A stretch of 57,423 bases of DNA from Ilumatobacter coccineus (GTDB lineage Bacteria > Actinomycetota > Acidimicrobiia > Acidimicrobiales > Ilumatobacteraceae). Positions 22,601 to 31,700 of the stretch are shown piece by piece; within the stretch, counting starts at the first letter, position 1, and every line of letters starts with the position of its first letter. The stretch lies in contig PDSL01000021.1 in the NCBI GenBank assembly GCA_002748455.1, positions 1 to 57,423 of the forward strand, given 5' to 3'. Position numbers and translations under genes: made by a program. The notes under the pieces are model-generated. The model searched no databases and was not told the DNA's origin. It worked only from the letters and a program-made list of their open reading frames with translations.

Positions 22601-25600
22601 GAGGTGTCGGTGGTGAAGCGGTGGGTTGGAGCACTGGCTGGTGATGAGAGTGCGTTGTCGTTGAGTGTCGGTGCTCAGACCGACACGGCGACATCGACCG
22701 CTGATGGTGCTGCTGATTTCACCGATAGTGCCAATCGCGATGATGGGGTGGAGTGTGTGATCACGAATACGGCGGTGACGACGACCTTGCATGTTGACAA
22801 GGTGTGGGAGCACCCGGTGGCTGGCGACACGGCCGAGATCACCGTGTCGGGTACCGGCGTGACGCCCTCGCCATCAGGTATCGCGACCGCTGATGGCAAC
22901 AATGTGGTGTCGGAGACCGATAGTGATGTCGTCACGGTGACCGTCACTTCCGGCGAAGCCGGTATCGCGATCAGTGAAACGGTGAGTTCAGCTACCGCGG
23001 TCTATGACCAGGTGTTGACGTGTATTGGAGTGGAGAACTTCGACGCTGCTGCGGGCACGTTTGATGTCCCCAAGAACCCCACAGATGAACCGCGGTGCAC
23101 GTTCACCAATACGGCTCAGCGGGGCACGATTGTGATCAACAAGACCGTTGATGGTGCTGGTGGAGACTTCACCTTCACCGCTAGCTGGAATGATGCTCTC
23201 GGGAGCCCAGTCGGTGATGTGGTGCTCTCGCCGTCAGACGGGGGCACGGTCACTCAGACTTGGACCGATGTCTTGGTGGGTGCCTACACCGTGGTTGAAG
23301 CCGTTGATCCGGCCTATGACCAGACGGTGACCTGTACCGAGTCGGGTCCGGCCGCTGATGATGGTTCATCGGCATCGGGGGTGACTGGGTTGATCGATTT
23401 GGATGCTGGTGAGACGGTGACGTGTTCGTATACCAATACTGAGCGGGCCACGGTGATCGTGGTCAAGGATGCTGATCCTGATGATGATCAAGCGTTTGAG
23501 TATGCGTTCAGTGGTGGGACGGTGAATGAGACCTTCAGCTTGGTTGACGATGGTTCAACACCAGCAACGAATGTGTGGTCAACCACGGTGTCGCCGCATG
23601 TGGACTACACCGTGTTGGAGACCTTGGAGTCCAACTGGGATCTCGACTCGGTGACGTGTGACACGGCGACCACGCCGGTGACGCAGGCTGGTGCTGAAGG
23701 GGTCAGCTTTACCCCTGATTCTGGTCAGACGATCACCTGTACCTTCGTGAATGATGCTGAGGAATCTCAGCTCACGGTGACCAAGACGGTGGCCGGTGTG
23801 GCGTCATCGTATGACTGGAGTGCCCAGATCTCGCTGGTGCAGCAGTACACGGTGGCTGAGGTTGATCCTGGTCCGGGGTGGACCGCATCGGCGCTGAACT
23901 GTACCTACCTGGGCCAGCCTCATGCCGATGAGGACACCACTCAGCCGGGCCACCAGGTCACGATTACCGCGCCCGGCTCGACGGTGCGGTGTGGGTTGAC
24001 CAATACCGCTGATCCGGGATCGATCGAGGTGTCGAAGTCGGTTGAGAACCATGATGATGATTGGTCATTTGATTTCGCCCTGGCTGATAGTGATCCAGCG
24101 ACAGCTGATACTGAGTTCACCCTCGACCAGGACACGACGAGCTATCAGAACACCCAGTTGGTGCCTGGTGAGACCTACACCTTGACTGAGACAGTTCCTG
24201 ATGGGTGGTCGTCGGTGATGACCTGCACGGTGACCTCAGCTGGAGGCACCACTGTCACCTCGGCAGGTCCGTGGGCGATTGAGCCCGGCGACTCGATTGA
24301 GTGTGATGTGGTCAATACTCGCAAGACGGCCACGATGACTGTTGCCAAGAACTGGGTCAATGCCGCCGATGGCGATGCTGCAAGTTTGACAGCAATCTCC
24401 GAAACTGGCACCCATACCTATGTTGATACCTCACCGGCGGGGGCGACAGATTCGATGAGCTTCATCGTGCGGTCCGGCGAGACGGTGTCGTTGAGTGAGG
24501 TCATGGCGGCGGCGAATACGGGGTCGTATTCGGCAACAGCGTTGACCTGTGTTGGCGATACCGGGACCCTGACGTGGACTGCTGGTGACCTGTCAGCGAC
24601 CTATGAGGTGAGCGATGATCCATCCGATCTGACCTGCACCTGGACCAATACTCGCGACAGCGCCATGATCCATATCGGTAAGACATGGGGCGCCCACGTG
24701 ACCAGTGGAGATACCGCAACACTGGCGCTGGACGGTGAGACCGGCCAAACCGCGGTGTCGGTGACCGCAACCGCTCCCACCGATATCGCTGCCGATGGTG
24801 TTGATGCGGGATCGATGACGCTGTTCTCCGGTGAGACCGTGACCATCTCAGAGGCGGTCGGTGCTGGGTATGTGGCTGATCTGACCTGTGTCGACGAGTC
24901 GGGCGACACCGTCGTGAGCCAGTCGGGAACCACCTCGGAGACCTGGACTGCTCCAATGGGGAGCGATTTGGAAGAGGTGTATTGCACCTTCACCAACCGG
25001 TTGCGGTCGGCTGAGCTCACCGTCACCAAGACCTGGGTGGGCGGTCTGGCCGGTGACACCACCGACCTCAGCGTGACCACCTGGCCGTCGGAGACCACCA
25101 GTGCCACGTCGGCAGTGGGGGAGACGCCGCCCACGTCGGTGTCGGCGTCGATCTATGCCAACACTGAGGCAGCTATCGGTGAAACCCTGGCCACAGCCAA
25201 CGCGGCATCGTATACGTCACATATCACGTGTGTCGGTGACGCCGATGGCGACGGTGTCGATGAGACCATCGTCGACCTTGATGGCACGTCAACCACCTAT
25301 ACCCAGGGTGATGAGCCCTTCGATATGACGTGCACGATCACGAATACGGCGGTGACGACGACCTTGCATGTTGACAAGGTGTGGGAGCACCCGGTTGCTG
25401 GCGACACGGCCGAGATCACCGTGTCGGGCACACAGGTTGCGGCAGTGCCGGGGACAGCGACCGCTGATGGCAACAATGTGGTATCCGAGACCGATAGTGA
25501 TGTCGTCACGGTGACCGTCACCTCCGGCGAAGCCGGTATCGCGATCAGTGAAACGGTGAATTCAGCTACCGCGGCCTATGACCAGGTGTTGACGTGTACT

Positions 25601-26200
25601 GGAGTGGAGAACTTCGACGCTGTTGCCGGCACGTTTGACATTCCCAAGAACCCCACAGACGAACCACGCTGCGCCTTCACCAACAGTGCTCAGCGGGGCA
25701 CCATCGTGATCAACAAGACCGTCGATGGCGCTGGTGGAGATTTCACCTTCGATTCGGATTGGAACGATTCCAGTGGTGCTGCGGTGGGCCAGTTTGTGCT
25801 CTCTCCGCCCACCGCCGGGAGTGACAGCCAGACGTGGACTGAGGTGCTCGTTGGTTCCTATTCGGTGAGCGAGTTGACCAATGCCGCCTATGACCAGACG
25901 GTGATCTGCACCGAGTCGGGTCCGACCGCTGATGATGGTTCATCGGCATCGGCGGTGACCGGGTCGATCGATTTGGATGCTGGTGAGACGGTGACGTGTT
26001 CGTATACCAATACTGAGCGGGCCACAGTGATCGTGATCAAGGATGCTGATCCGATGGGATCTCGATTCGGTGACCTGCACAACCGGTGTGGCGACCACAT
26101 CGGTGCAGCAGGCTGGTGCCGAGGGGGTCAGCTTTACCCCTGATGCTGGTCAAACGATCACCTGCACCTTCGTGAATGATGCTGACGAGTCTCAGCTGAT
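17271..26200 (+). repeat. Higher-order repeat array of multi-domain stalk cassettes (three long copies plus one partial)
   Basis: Cassette start gatacccatg(g/a)ggtgtcggtggtgaagcggtgg at ~17271, 19470 and 22592. cggtgacg(g/a)cgaccttgcatgttgacaaggt recurs at ~17610, 19702, 22772 and 25352. gctcagcggggcac(g/c)at(t/c)gtgatca recurs at ~17956, 20045, 23113 and 25690. Confidence 0.88.
19661..26143 (+). CDS. Giant surface protein 2, segment 2 (CnaB-like stalk in a second frame; homology begins ~19613)
   Basis: The same repeat units continue (TTLHVDKVW, QRGTIVISKTV, ERATVIVIKDADP...). Homologous sequence WTDDVTGAGLAGSFAMPRDDGVECVITNT precedes the ATG in this frame. Confidence 0.82.
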   Translation: MPRDDGVECVITNTAVTTTLHVDKVWEHPVAGDTAEITVSGTQVVAVPGTATADGNNVVSETDSDVVTVAVTSGETGMSVSESLGVGNTAVYDQVLSCVGVDNFDAVAGTFDIPQNPTDEPRCTLTNTAQRGTIVISKTVDGAGGDFTFDSDWNDSSGAAVGQFVLSPADGGTVSQTWIEVLVGQYSVAELTNAAYDQTVTCTESGAGADDGSSASGVTGSIDLDAGETVTCSYTNTERATVIVIKDADPDIDYTVLETLESNWDLDSVTCTTGVATTPVTQAGAEGVSFTPDAGQTITCTFVNDADESQLTVTKTVEGVDAAYGWDVEISLIPDPAGASPVTLSGTGNSAETVTFDDLVLNQQYTVAEVDPGPGWTASAMTCTYLGQPHADEDANRAGHQVTITEPNSTVQCGLTNTADPGSIEVSKSVENHDDDWSFDFALADSDPATADIEFTLDQGTTSYQNTQLVPGETYTLTETVPDGWSSVMTCTVMSASGATTTSAGPWAIEPGDSIECDVVNTRKTATMTVAKDWVNAADGDAASLSAVSETGTHTYVDTSPAGATDSMSFTVRASETVSLSEVMAAANTGSYSVTSLTCVGDTGTLTWTAGDLSATYEVSDDPSDLTCTWTNSRTSAMLYVGKDWGDHVNTGDTATLGIDGETGQTAVSVTATAPTDIAADGADAGSMTVFSGETVTISETVDPEYVSDLTCVDESGLTVLALSDATSGLHQVPSVADPKDVYCTFTNRLRSADLSVTKTWVNGAAGDATELSVVSAQAGTDTATSTVGETPPTSVSQSIYANTEVAISETMAGANTGSYASHITCVGDVDGDGVDETVVDENGTSASYTPGDTPVDVACTITNTRRRAMMTLRKEWVDAASGDSATIGATSEVGSSAYIDSSPAGGSDSISFPVFSGEMVSLSEVMAAGNAASYSATALTCVGDTGTLTWTTGDLSATYEVSDDPADVTCTWTNTRDTHEVSVVKRWVGALAGDESALSLSVGAQTDTATSTADGAADFTDSANRDDGVECVITNTAVTTTLHVDKVWEHPVAGDTAEITVSGTGVTPSPSGIATADGNNVVSETDSDVVTVTVTSGEAGIAISETVSSATAVYDQVLTCIGVENFDAAAGTFDVPKNPTDEPRCTFTNTAQRGTIVINKTVDGAGGDFTFTASWNDALGSPVGDVVLSPSDGGTVTQTWTDVLVGAYTVVEAVDPAYDQTVTCTESGPAADDGSSASGVTGLIDLDAGETVTCSYTNTERATVIVVKDADPDDDQAFEYAFSGGTVNETFSLVDDGSTPATNVWSTTVSPHVDYTVLETLESNWDLDSVTCDTATTPVTQAGAEGVSFTPDSGQTITCTFVNDAEESQLTVTKTVAGVASSYDWSAQISLVQQYTVAEVDPGPGWTASALNCTYLGQPHADEDTTQPGHQVTITAPGSTVRCGLTNTADPGSIEVSKSVENHDDDWSFDFALADSDPATADTEFTLDQDTTSYQNTQLVPGETYTLTETVPDGWSSVMTCTVTSAGGTTVTSAGPWAIEPGDSIECDVVNTRKTATMTVAKNWVNAADGDAASLTAISETGTHTYVDTSPAGATDSMSFIVRSGETVSLSEVMAAANTGSYSATALTCVGDTGTLTWTAGDLSATYEVSDDPSDLTCTWTNTRDSAMIHIGKTWGAHVTSGDTATLALDGETGQTAVSVTATAPTDIAADGVDAGSMTLFSGETVTISEAVGAGYVADLTCVDESGDTVVSQSGTTSETWTAPMGSDLEEVYCTFTNRLRSAELTVTKTWVGGLAGDTTDLSVTTWPSETTSATSAVGETPPTSVSASIYANTEAAIGETLATANAASYTSHITCVGDADGDGVDETIVDLDGTSTTYTQGDEPFDMTCTITNTAVTTTLHVDKVWEHPVAGDTAEITVSGTQVAAVPGTATADGNNVVSETDSDVVTVTVTSGEAGIAISETVNSATAAYDQVLTCTGVENFDAVAGTFDIPKNPTDEPRCAFTNSAQRGTIVINKTVDGAGGDFTFDSDWNDSSGAAVGQFVLSPPTAGSDSQTWTEVLVGSYSVSELTNAAYDQTVICTESGPTADDGSSASAVTGSIDLDAGETVTCSYTNTERATVIVIKDADPMGSRFGDLHNRCGDHIGAAGWCRGGQLYP

Positions 26201-28061
26201 GGTCACGAAGCATGTGGCCAACGTGGCTGCCGACTATGCGTGGAGCGCCCAGATCACGGTGACGCCTGATCCATCGGGAGCATCCCCAGTCACGGTCTCG
26301 GGTACCGGGCCGGCCGATGACACAGCCACCTTCACCGATTTGGTGCTCAACCAGCAATACACCATCAACGAGATCGATCCGGGTGACGGCTGGTCGGCGT
26401 CCGAGCTGGAGTGCACCTATCTCGGCAGTGTCCACGCCGACGAAGATCCGAACGTTGACGGTTATCAGATCACCATCACCGAACCTGGTTCAGCTATCAC
26501 TTGCGAGTTGACCAATACAGCGAACTCCGGCCAGATCGAGCTCACCAAGTCGGTGGCCGGGCTGAGCCCAGCAGCAGACTGGTCATTTGACTTTGAGCTG
26601 GCAACCGGTGATCCGGTGATGTCAACCGACTCGGTGACCGTCAGCAAGGCCCAACCAGCGACGGTGTTGACTGACCTCTTGCCCGGTGAGACCTATCACC
26701 TCAACGAGGTGGTACCGGCTGGGTGGAGCTCTGATATCGCTTGCACGGTGACCTCGGCCGACGGGACGACGACGATGTCGTCGGGCCCATGGACGATCCA
26801 ACCGGGTGACTCGATCACGTGCGAGGCAGTCAATACCGCCGATCCCGGTGAGCTCACGATCTCCAAGTCGGTGGTCGATGTGGCTGATGATCTTGATTGG
26901 TCGTTTGAGTTTGAGTTGGCCGCTGGTGATCCGGTGATGTCAACCGACTCGGTGACCCTTGATAAGGCTCAGCCGGCCCAGACGGTGACAGATTTGCTGC
27001 CTGGCGAGACCTACACCTTGGCTGAAGTGGTGCCGGCTGGGTGGAGCTCTGATATCGCTTGCACGGTGACCTCGGCCGACGGGACGACGACGATGTCGTC
27101 GGGCCCATGGACGATCCAACCGGGTGACTCAATCGACTGTGATGTCATCAACACGGCGAAGTCGGGTGAACTCATGGTCGCGAAGCAGATCGATGCTCGA
27201 TCTGATCAGTCGTGGGAATTCAGTTTCACCATCGATCCGGTACCGGCTGGTGCTGACGCCACCCAGACGATCACTGGGGTTGGTCCATCGACGGAAACGA
27301 TTCAGTGGACGGGGCTAACCCCGGGCGTGAGTTATCGGGTGACCGAGGCCGACCCCGGTCCTCGGTGGGTCTCCACGGATCAGGGCTGCATGGTCATACC
27401 GGCTCGCGGTGGTGCGTCCAGCTTGATCGCTCATGCGGGTGATGGCGTGAATGTCGCTCCCGGCGACCACATCGCTTGTGGGTTTGCCAATACCGCTCGC
27501 GGTGATCTGTCGATCGACAAGTCGATCGGTGAGATCATCAGGCTTGGGGGCAGCAGGATCAAGGTGTCATACACGATCGTGGTCACCAGCGATTCAGCCT
27601 TCGTTGAGCCCTACCACATTGATGATGTGCTCCGATTCGGCCAGGGGATCACGGTGTTGTCGACATCGGTGACGTCGGGCGATGCTGGGATCAATCCCGC
27701 CTGGAACGGGATGACGAGCACCGAGCTCACCAATGGTCAGCAGAACCTTGCGCCTAGTGGCCGCCATACCTACACGGTGTCGGTTGAGGCGTCGGTGAGT
27801 GCAACGTCACGTGACGAGAGTCGTGATTGTGTGCTGGCTGTCGGCGAAACTGGGACTGGTCTGGCGAACAGTGCCCAGCTCACCTATGACAACGGTGTTG
27901 ACGAGGATGATGCCTGCGGCGCGGCACCGTCATCGGCGCGGCGGCTCCCGAGGACGGGGTCCGAGGCGGCTCCGCTGATGGGTATCGGATTTGCCGCCAT
28001 CATCGCTGGCGGATTCTTACTCTTGATTTCCCGCCGTCGCCGTCGCGAAAGCGACTGCTGA
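26043..28061 (+). CDS. Giant surface protein 2, segment 3 (end of stalk, DUF11-like C-terminal domain, LPRTG anchor)
   Basis: WDLDSVTCTTGVATTSVQQAGAEGVSFTPDAGQTITCTFVN resumes in a third frame; C-terminal RLPRTGSEAAPLMGIGFAAIIAGGFLLLISRRRRRESDC. Confidence 0.85.
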   Translation: MLIRWDLDSVTCTTGVATTSVQQAGAEGVSFTPDAGQTITCTFVNDADESQLMVTKHVANVAADYAWSAQITVTPDPSGASPVTVSGTGPADDTATFTDLVLNQQYTINEIDPGDGWSASELECTYLGSVHADEDPNVDGYQITITEPGSAITCELTNTANSGQIELTKSVAGLSPAADWSFDFELATGDPVMSTDSVTVSKAQPATVLTDLLPGETYHLNEVVPAGWSSDIACTVTSADGTTTMSSGPWTIQPGDSITCEAVNTADPGELTISKSVVDVADDLDWSFEFELAAGDPVMSTDSVTLDKAQPAQTVTDLLPGETYTLAEVVPAGWSSDIACTVTSADGTTTMSSGPWTIQPGDSIDCDVINTAKSGELMVAKQIDARSDQSWEFSFTIDPVPAGADATQTITGVGPSTETIQWTGLTPGVSYRVTEADPGPRWVSTDQGCMVIPARGGASSLIAHAGDGVNVAPGDHIACGFANTARGDLSIDKSIGEIIRLGGSRIKVSYTIVVTSDSAFVEPYHIDDVLRFGQGITVLSTSVTSGDAGINPAWNGMTSTELTNGQQNLAPSGRHTYTVSVEASVSATSRDESRDCVLAVGETGTGLANSAQLTYDNGVDEDDACGAAPSSARRLPRTGSEAAPLMGIGFAAIIAGGFLLLISRRRRRESDC

Positions 28062-28062
28062 G

Positions 28063-28095
28063 TGTGGGGGATGGGGGCAAGGCCCTCCCCCCACA
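28063..28095 (+). terminator. Terminator-like hairpin directly after giant surface gene 2
   Basis: TGTGGGGG...CCCTCCCCCCACA, imperfect stem starting 2 nt after the stop codon. Confidence 0.55.
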
Positions 28096-28754
28096 TCGGT
28101 ATTGTTATGCAGCCATGTGCTGGAATATGAGTGCACTTCAATGGATGTATTGGGTGTAACTGGTGGCTGCTCATCGTGTGGTGTGGGGCACATTCCAAGC
28201 TCGCGAGGTCAACCGTCATACGTGGTGAACTTTATGTTTTGTTAACTGCGTGGTAGGTCCCACCATCAGTCGTGAGCTGGATTGCGCTCCGGATCGGTGA
28301 TCAATCCGCCAGCGTGTCACTGTCCTGGATCAGACGTTTGGGGGCTGGAGATCGTTGAGGGCGAGTTGTGCCGATCGGGCGAGCATTTGGACAAATATGG
28401 TGATCTACCAGGGTTGTTGTGGTGATTGTGCGAGAAGATGCACCCCAACACACCCAATGTGTTCATCACGACATTTTCTTGCGTCCAAAAATTCCATTCT
28501 TAGTGCTTGATCATGTGAAGTCAAATTACATTTTGTCTAGTTGGCTTGACGATGGGATGGAACATCAACCGCAGGCGCTCATGCGGAACACCAAGCCAAG
28601 GAATCGACCAGTAGGTAGCGATCGATCCCCGCTCGAAAAAATTGCGTAAGCGTCCATTTGAAATTGAATTGATCTGAACAGACGTGTAAGGGTAGCTAGA
28701 TAGATACATAAACGGCCGACTACACCGTCGGTCACGCAAACAAACGGGGCCACC

Positions 28755-31700
28755 ATGACTGCTCATTCGTCCGTTGCCGCGATTACTCGGTTTTCGTCTC
28801 GAGTTCTTTTCTCTGCGTTGGTGATTACCGCAAGCGTTGTCCCAGCGCCATTTGGGGGTGGCCTTGTTGGGGCTGACCCCGGTGATCCGCTCCCTGATCA
28901 AGGCAATGAAGCTGACCCTCCTCCGACCTCGCTTGTGGATGAGGCGGTCAGCACGACAGTTTTGGAAACAACGCCGACATCAACTCTTCCTGAGGAAGCT
29001 GTTATTTCGTCGACAACAGCGCCGGTGTCGACAGTTCCCGAACCGGTTGACACAACGATTCCAGTGACAGTACCGGACTCAACACTTCCCCCAACGTCGG
29101 TTGCGCTGCCAAGTGCTCCGGCGACGACACTTCCGCCGACAACGGTTCCGCCCACAACCCTTCCTCCTCTCGACCCTCGTCTTCCACGTGAGTGCGGATC
29201 GATGACTCCAGCGGAATTGGAACTCAACGACATCTCGTGTGAGCTGCCAGCGCTGGGCCTTCGTCAGGCCTCGAGGATGCCCGCCATATCGAACCCCGAA
29301 CTCGAACCATCGTGTGCGATCGATGTCGTCTTGATCGTTGATGAATCAGGATCGATGGAAGGAAAAGAAACCGAGGTGCGCAACGCCCTCAATGCCATCC
29401 TTGATGGATTCAACAACACCGGCACGACCATGGCCATCGTTGGATTCTCTTCAAGTGCACATGTCGAGGTGGGGTACACCACCGTTGACGATGTGTCGAC
29501 AGGATCCGGCGGAGTGCTAGCCAATTATGTTTCGGGCTATGGGACCGGCGGATGGACAAACTGGGACGACGCGCTCCACAAAGCGCACGGCTTGAGCCCT
29601 GCTGATGGCACCACTGAACTCACGCTGATTATCACCGATGGGAACCCCAACCGCTACGAGGATCACACCCATTCGGGCTATTCCGGGTACCCCAGCGGCA
29701 CCGCGATCGGTGAAGCAGTCAATGAAGCAAATTTCATTAAGGATCAGGGAACCCACATGTTTGCTGTCGGGGTCGGCAACCAGATTAGCGAAACCAATAT
29801 TCGCAAGATCACCGGCAATGCTAGGTTCCCTGGCTCATCTACCTTTGGTGCCTCCGACTACATGATCGAGACCGACTTCTCTCAGCTTGAATCATCGTTG
29901 CGCGCTGCCGTCTATGCCCAGTGTGCCCCACAGGTCATCATCAACAAGCGGCTTGATCTCGATGGTGATGGAACCTATGAGACCGATACCGGCAGTGAAG
30001 TCAGCGGATTTGAGTTCACCGGAACGACATCCAACGCGACAGCAACCGTTGACTGGACGCGTCCTGACGTTCCGAATGACACCTCACCGGTGAGCGGAAC
30101 CACCGACAACTCGGGTTCGGTGCAGTTTGAGTGGAGGTTCGGATCCGAAGCCAATCCTCAGCCTGGATCGCTCACGATGAGCGTGGTCGAGGGGCCGCGC
30201 GCCGGTTACACCTATCACGGGGCAGAATGCACCACCAAGAAGTTGTTGAGCGATGGCAGTATCGAGCTCACGACCGACCAGTTCAGCTCGTCAGAAGCGA
30301 TGTCGTTTGCGGTGAGCCAGAGTTCGATCGTGACCTGCGAGGCCTACAACCGGGCCCAGACGGTGGTGGTGTTGGAAAAGGAGTGGGTTGATTCAGTCAC
30401 TGGTGACAGTGCGTTGTTGACGATTGCCGAGTCGACCACGTCGTCGTCGGATACCTCGATCGCTCCGGACGCGCCAAGCGTGGATCTGACCGATCCTGAT
30501 GTTGATCCGACCGATCCGACCATGTTGGATCCTGACAACTCGGCTGAACTGGTCGTGGCAACCGGGGCATCGGTCACCCTCAGTGAAGCCTTGAGCGCCA
30601 CCAGTCTGTACGACCGTGTGCTGACATGTGACCAAGGTTCACTCGACTATGTCGCTGGGGAGACAACCGGGATACTCGATACCACCGGTCTCGCTGGCGA
30701 GACGGTCACCTGTACGTTCACCAATAGCGGTCGATCGGCCCAAATCGATCTCAAGAAGCACTGGGTCAACGGGGTAAATGGTGACACCTTCACCCTCAAC
30801 CTTGACGGGAACACCCAGGGTGTGACGTCAACCGGCGCTGCTGATGAAACCCAGAACGGACCGTCAGCGAGCGCGTTGCCTGGCGACACGATCGTGATTT
30901 CCGAAACCGCGAGCGGGACCAATGCGGTGGACTACACCTCTACGTTGGCCTGTGATGGCGCTACCAATACTCCTCAGCCGGTAGTAGGTCAGGCTGGCAA
31001 GTGGATGTTGGAGATCGCTACCACCGATGCTGGTCAACACATCGAATGTACGCTCACCAATACTCGAGAGCCGATTCAGGTCACCTTGCGGAAGGCCTGG
31101 GTGAACGGCATCGAGAATGACACCGCCGCGCTCACCATCACCGGAGCAGCATCGACTCCTCCCGGAGGGTCGACATCGACGGTTCCCGTGGGGCAGCCGA
31201 ATTATGTGGACACCACCAATGTGGTCACCGCTGAGGTGGCAGCTGGCGGACAACTGGTGTTGAAAGAAGTGCTTGGCTCATCCAACACCGGCCGCTATGA
31301 GGTGGACTCGTTCACCTGTATCGATGAACAGGGCAATCCGATTCCCGACGATCAGTACGCTCATGCTGCTGGAGCACGTGTTGCCAAGGTGCGGCCCACC
31401 GGGCCCGCCTCCAACATCACCTGCACCTTCACCAACACCTCTCAGCGGGGCAAGATCGTGGTGAACAAGCTTGTCGAAGGTGCTGATGGAACGTTTAGCT
31501 TCACTGGTGCCTGGCAGTCGCCGGCAAACTTCGACATCACCACCACCGGTGGGGCTGGTTCGGCCACCTTCGATGGCGTGGTCGTGCCGGCTGATCCGGA
31601 TAGCCGCTACACCCTGGTTGAGGCTGATCCAACGCCTGGATATGACGGCACGGTATTGACATGCAGCTCGGACCAGCCCTATAACCAGACCACCACCGAC

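Noticed and set aside
19605-26062. Programmed ribosomal frameshifting as an explanation for the gene 2 frame breaks
   Set aside because: Both breaks coincide with missing homologous sequence (>100 nt), not with slippery sequences; deletion or assembly collapse is simpler.
17271-26200. CRISPR or other non-coding repeat array
   Set aside because: The repeats are long, translate to conserved CnaB-like units, and lack the short repeat/unique spacer pattern.
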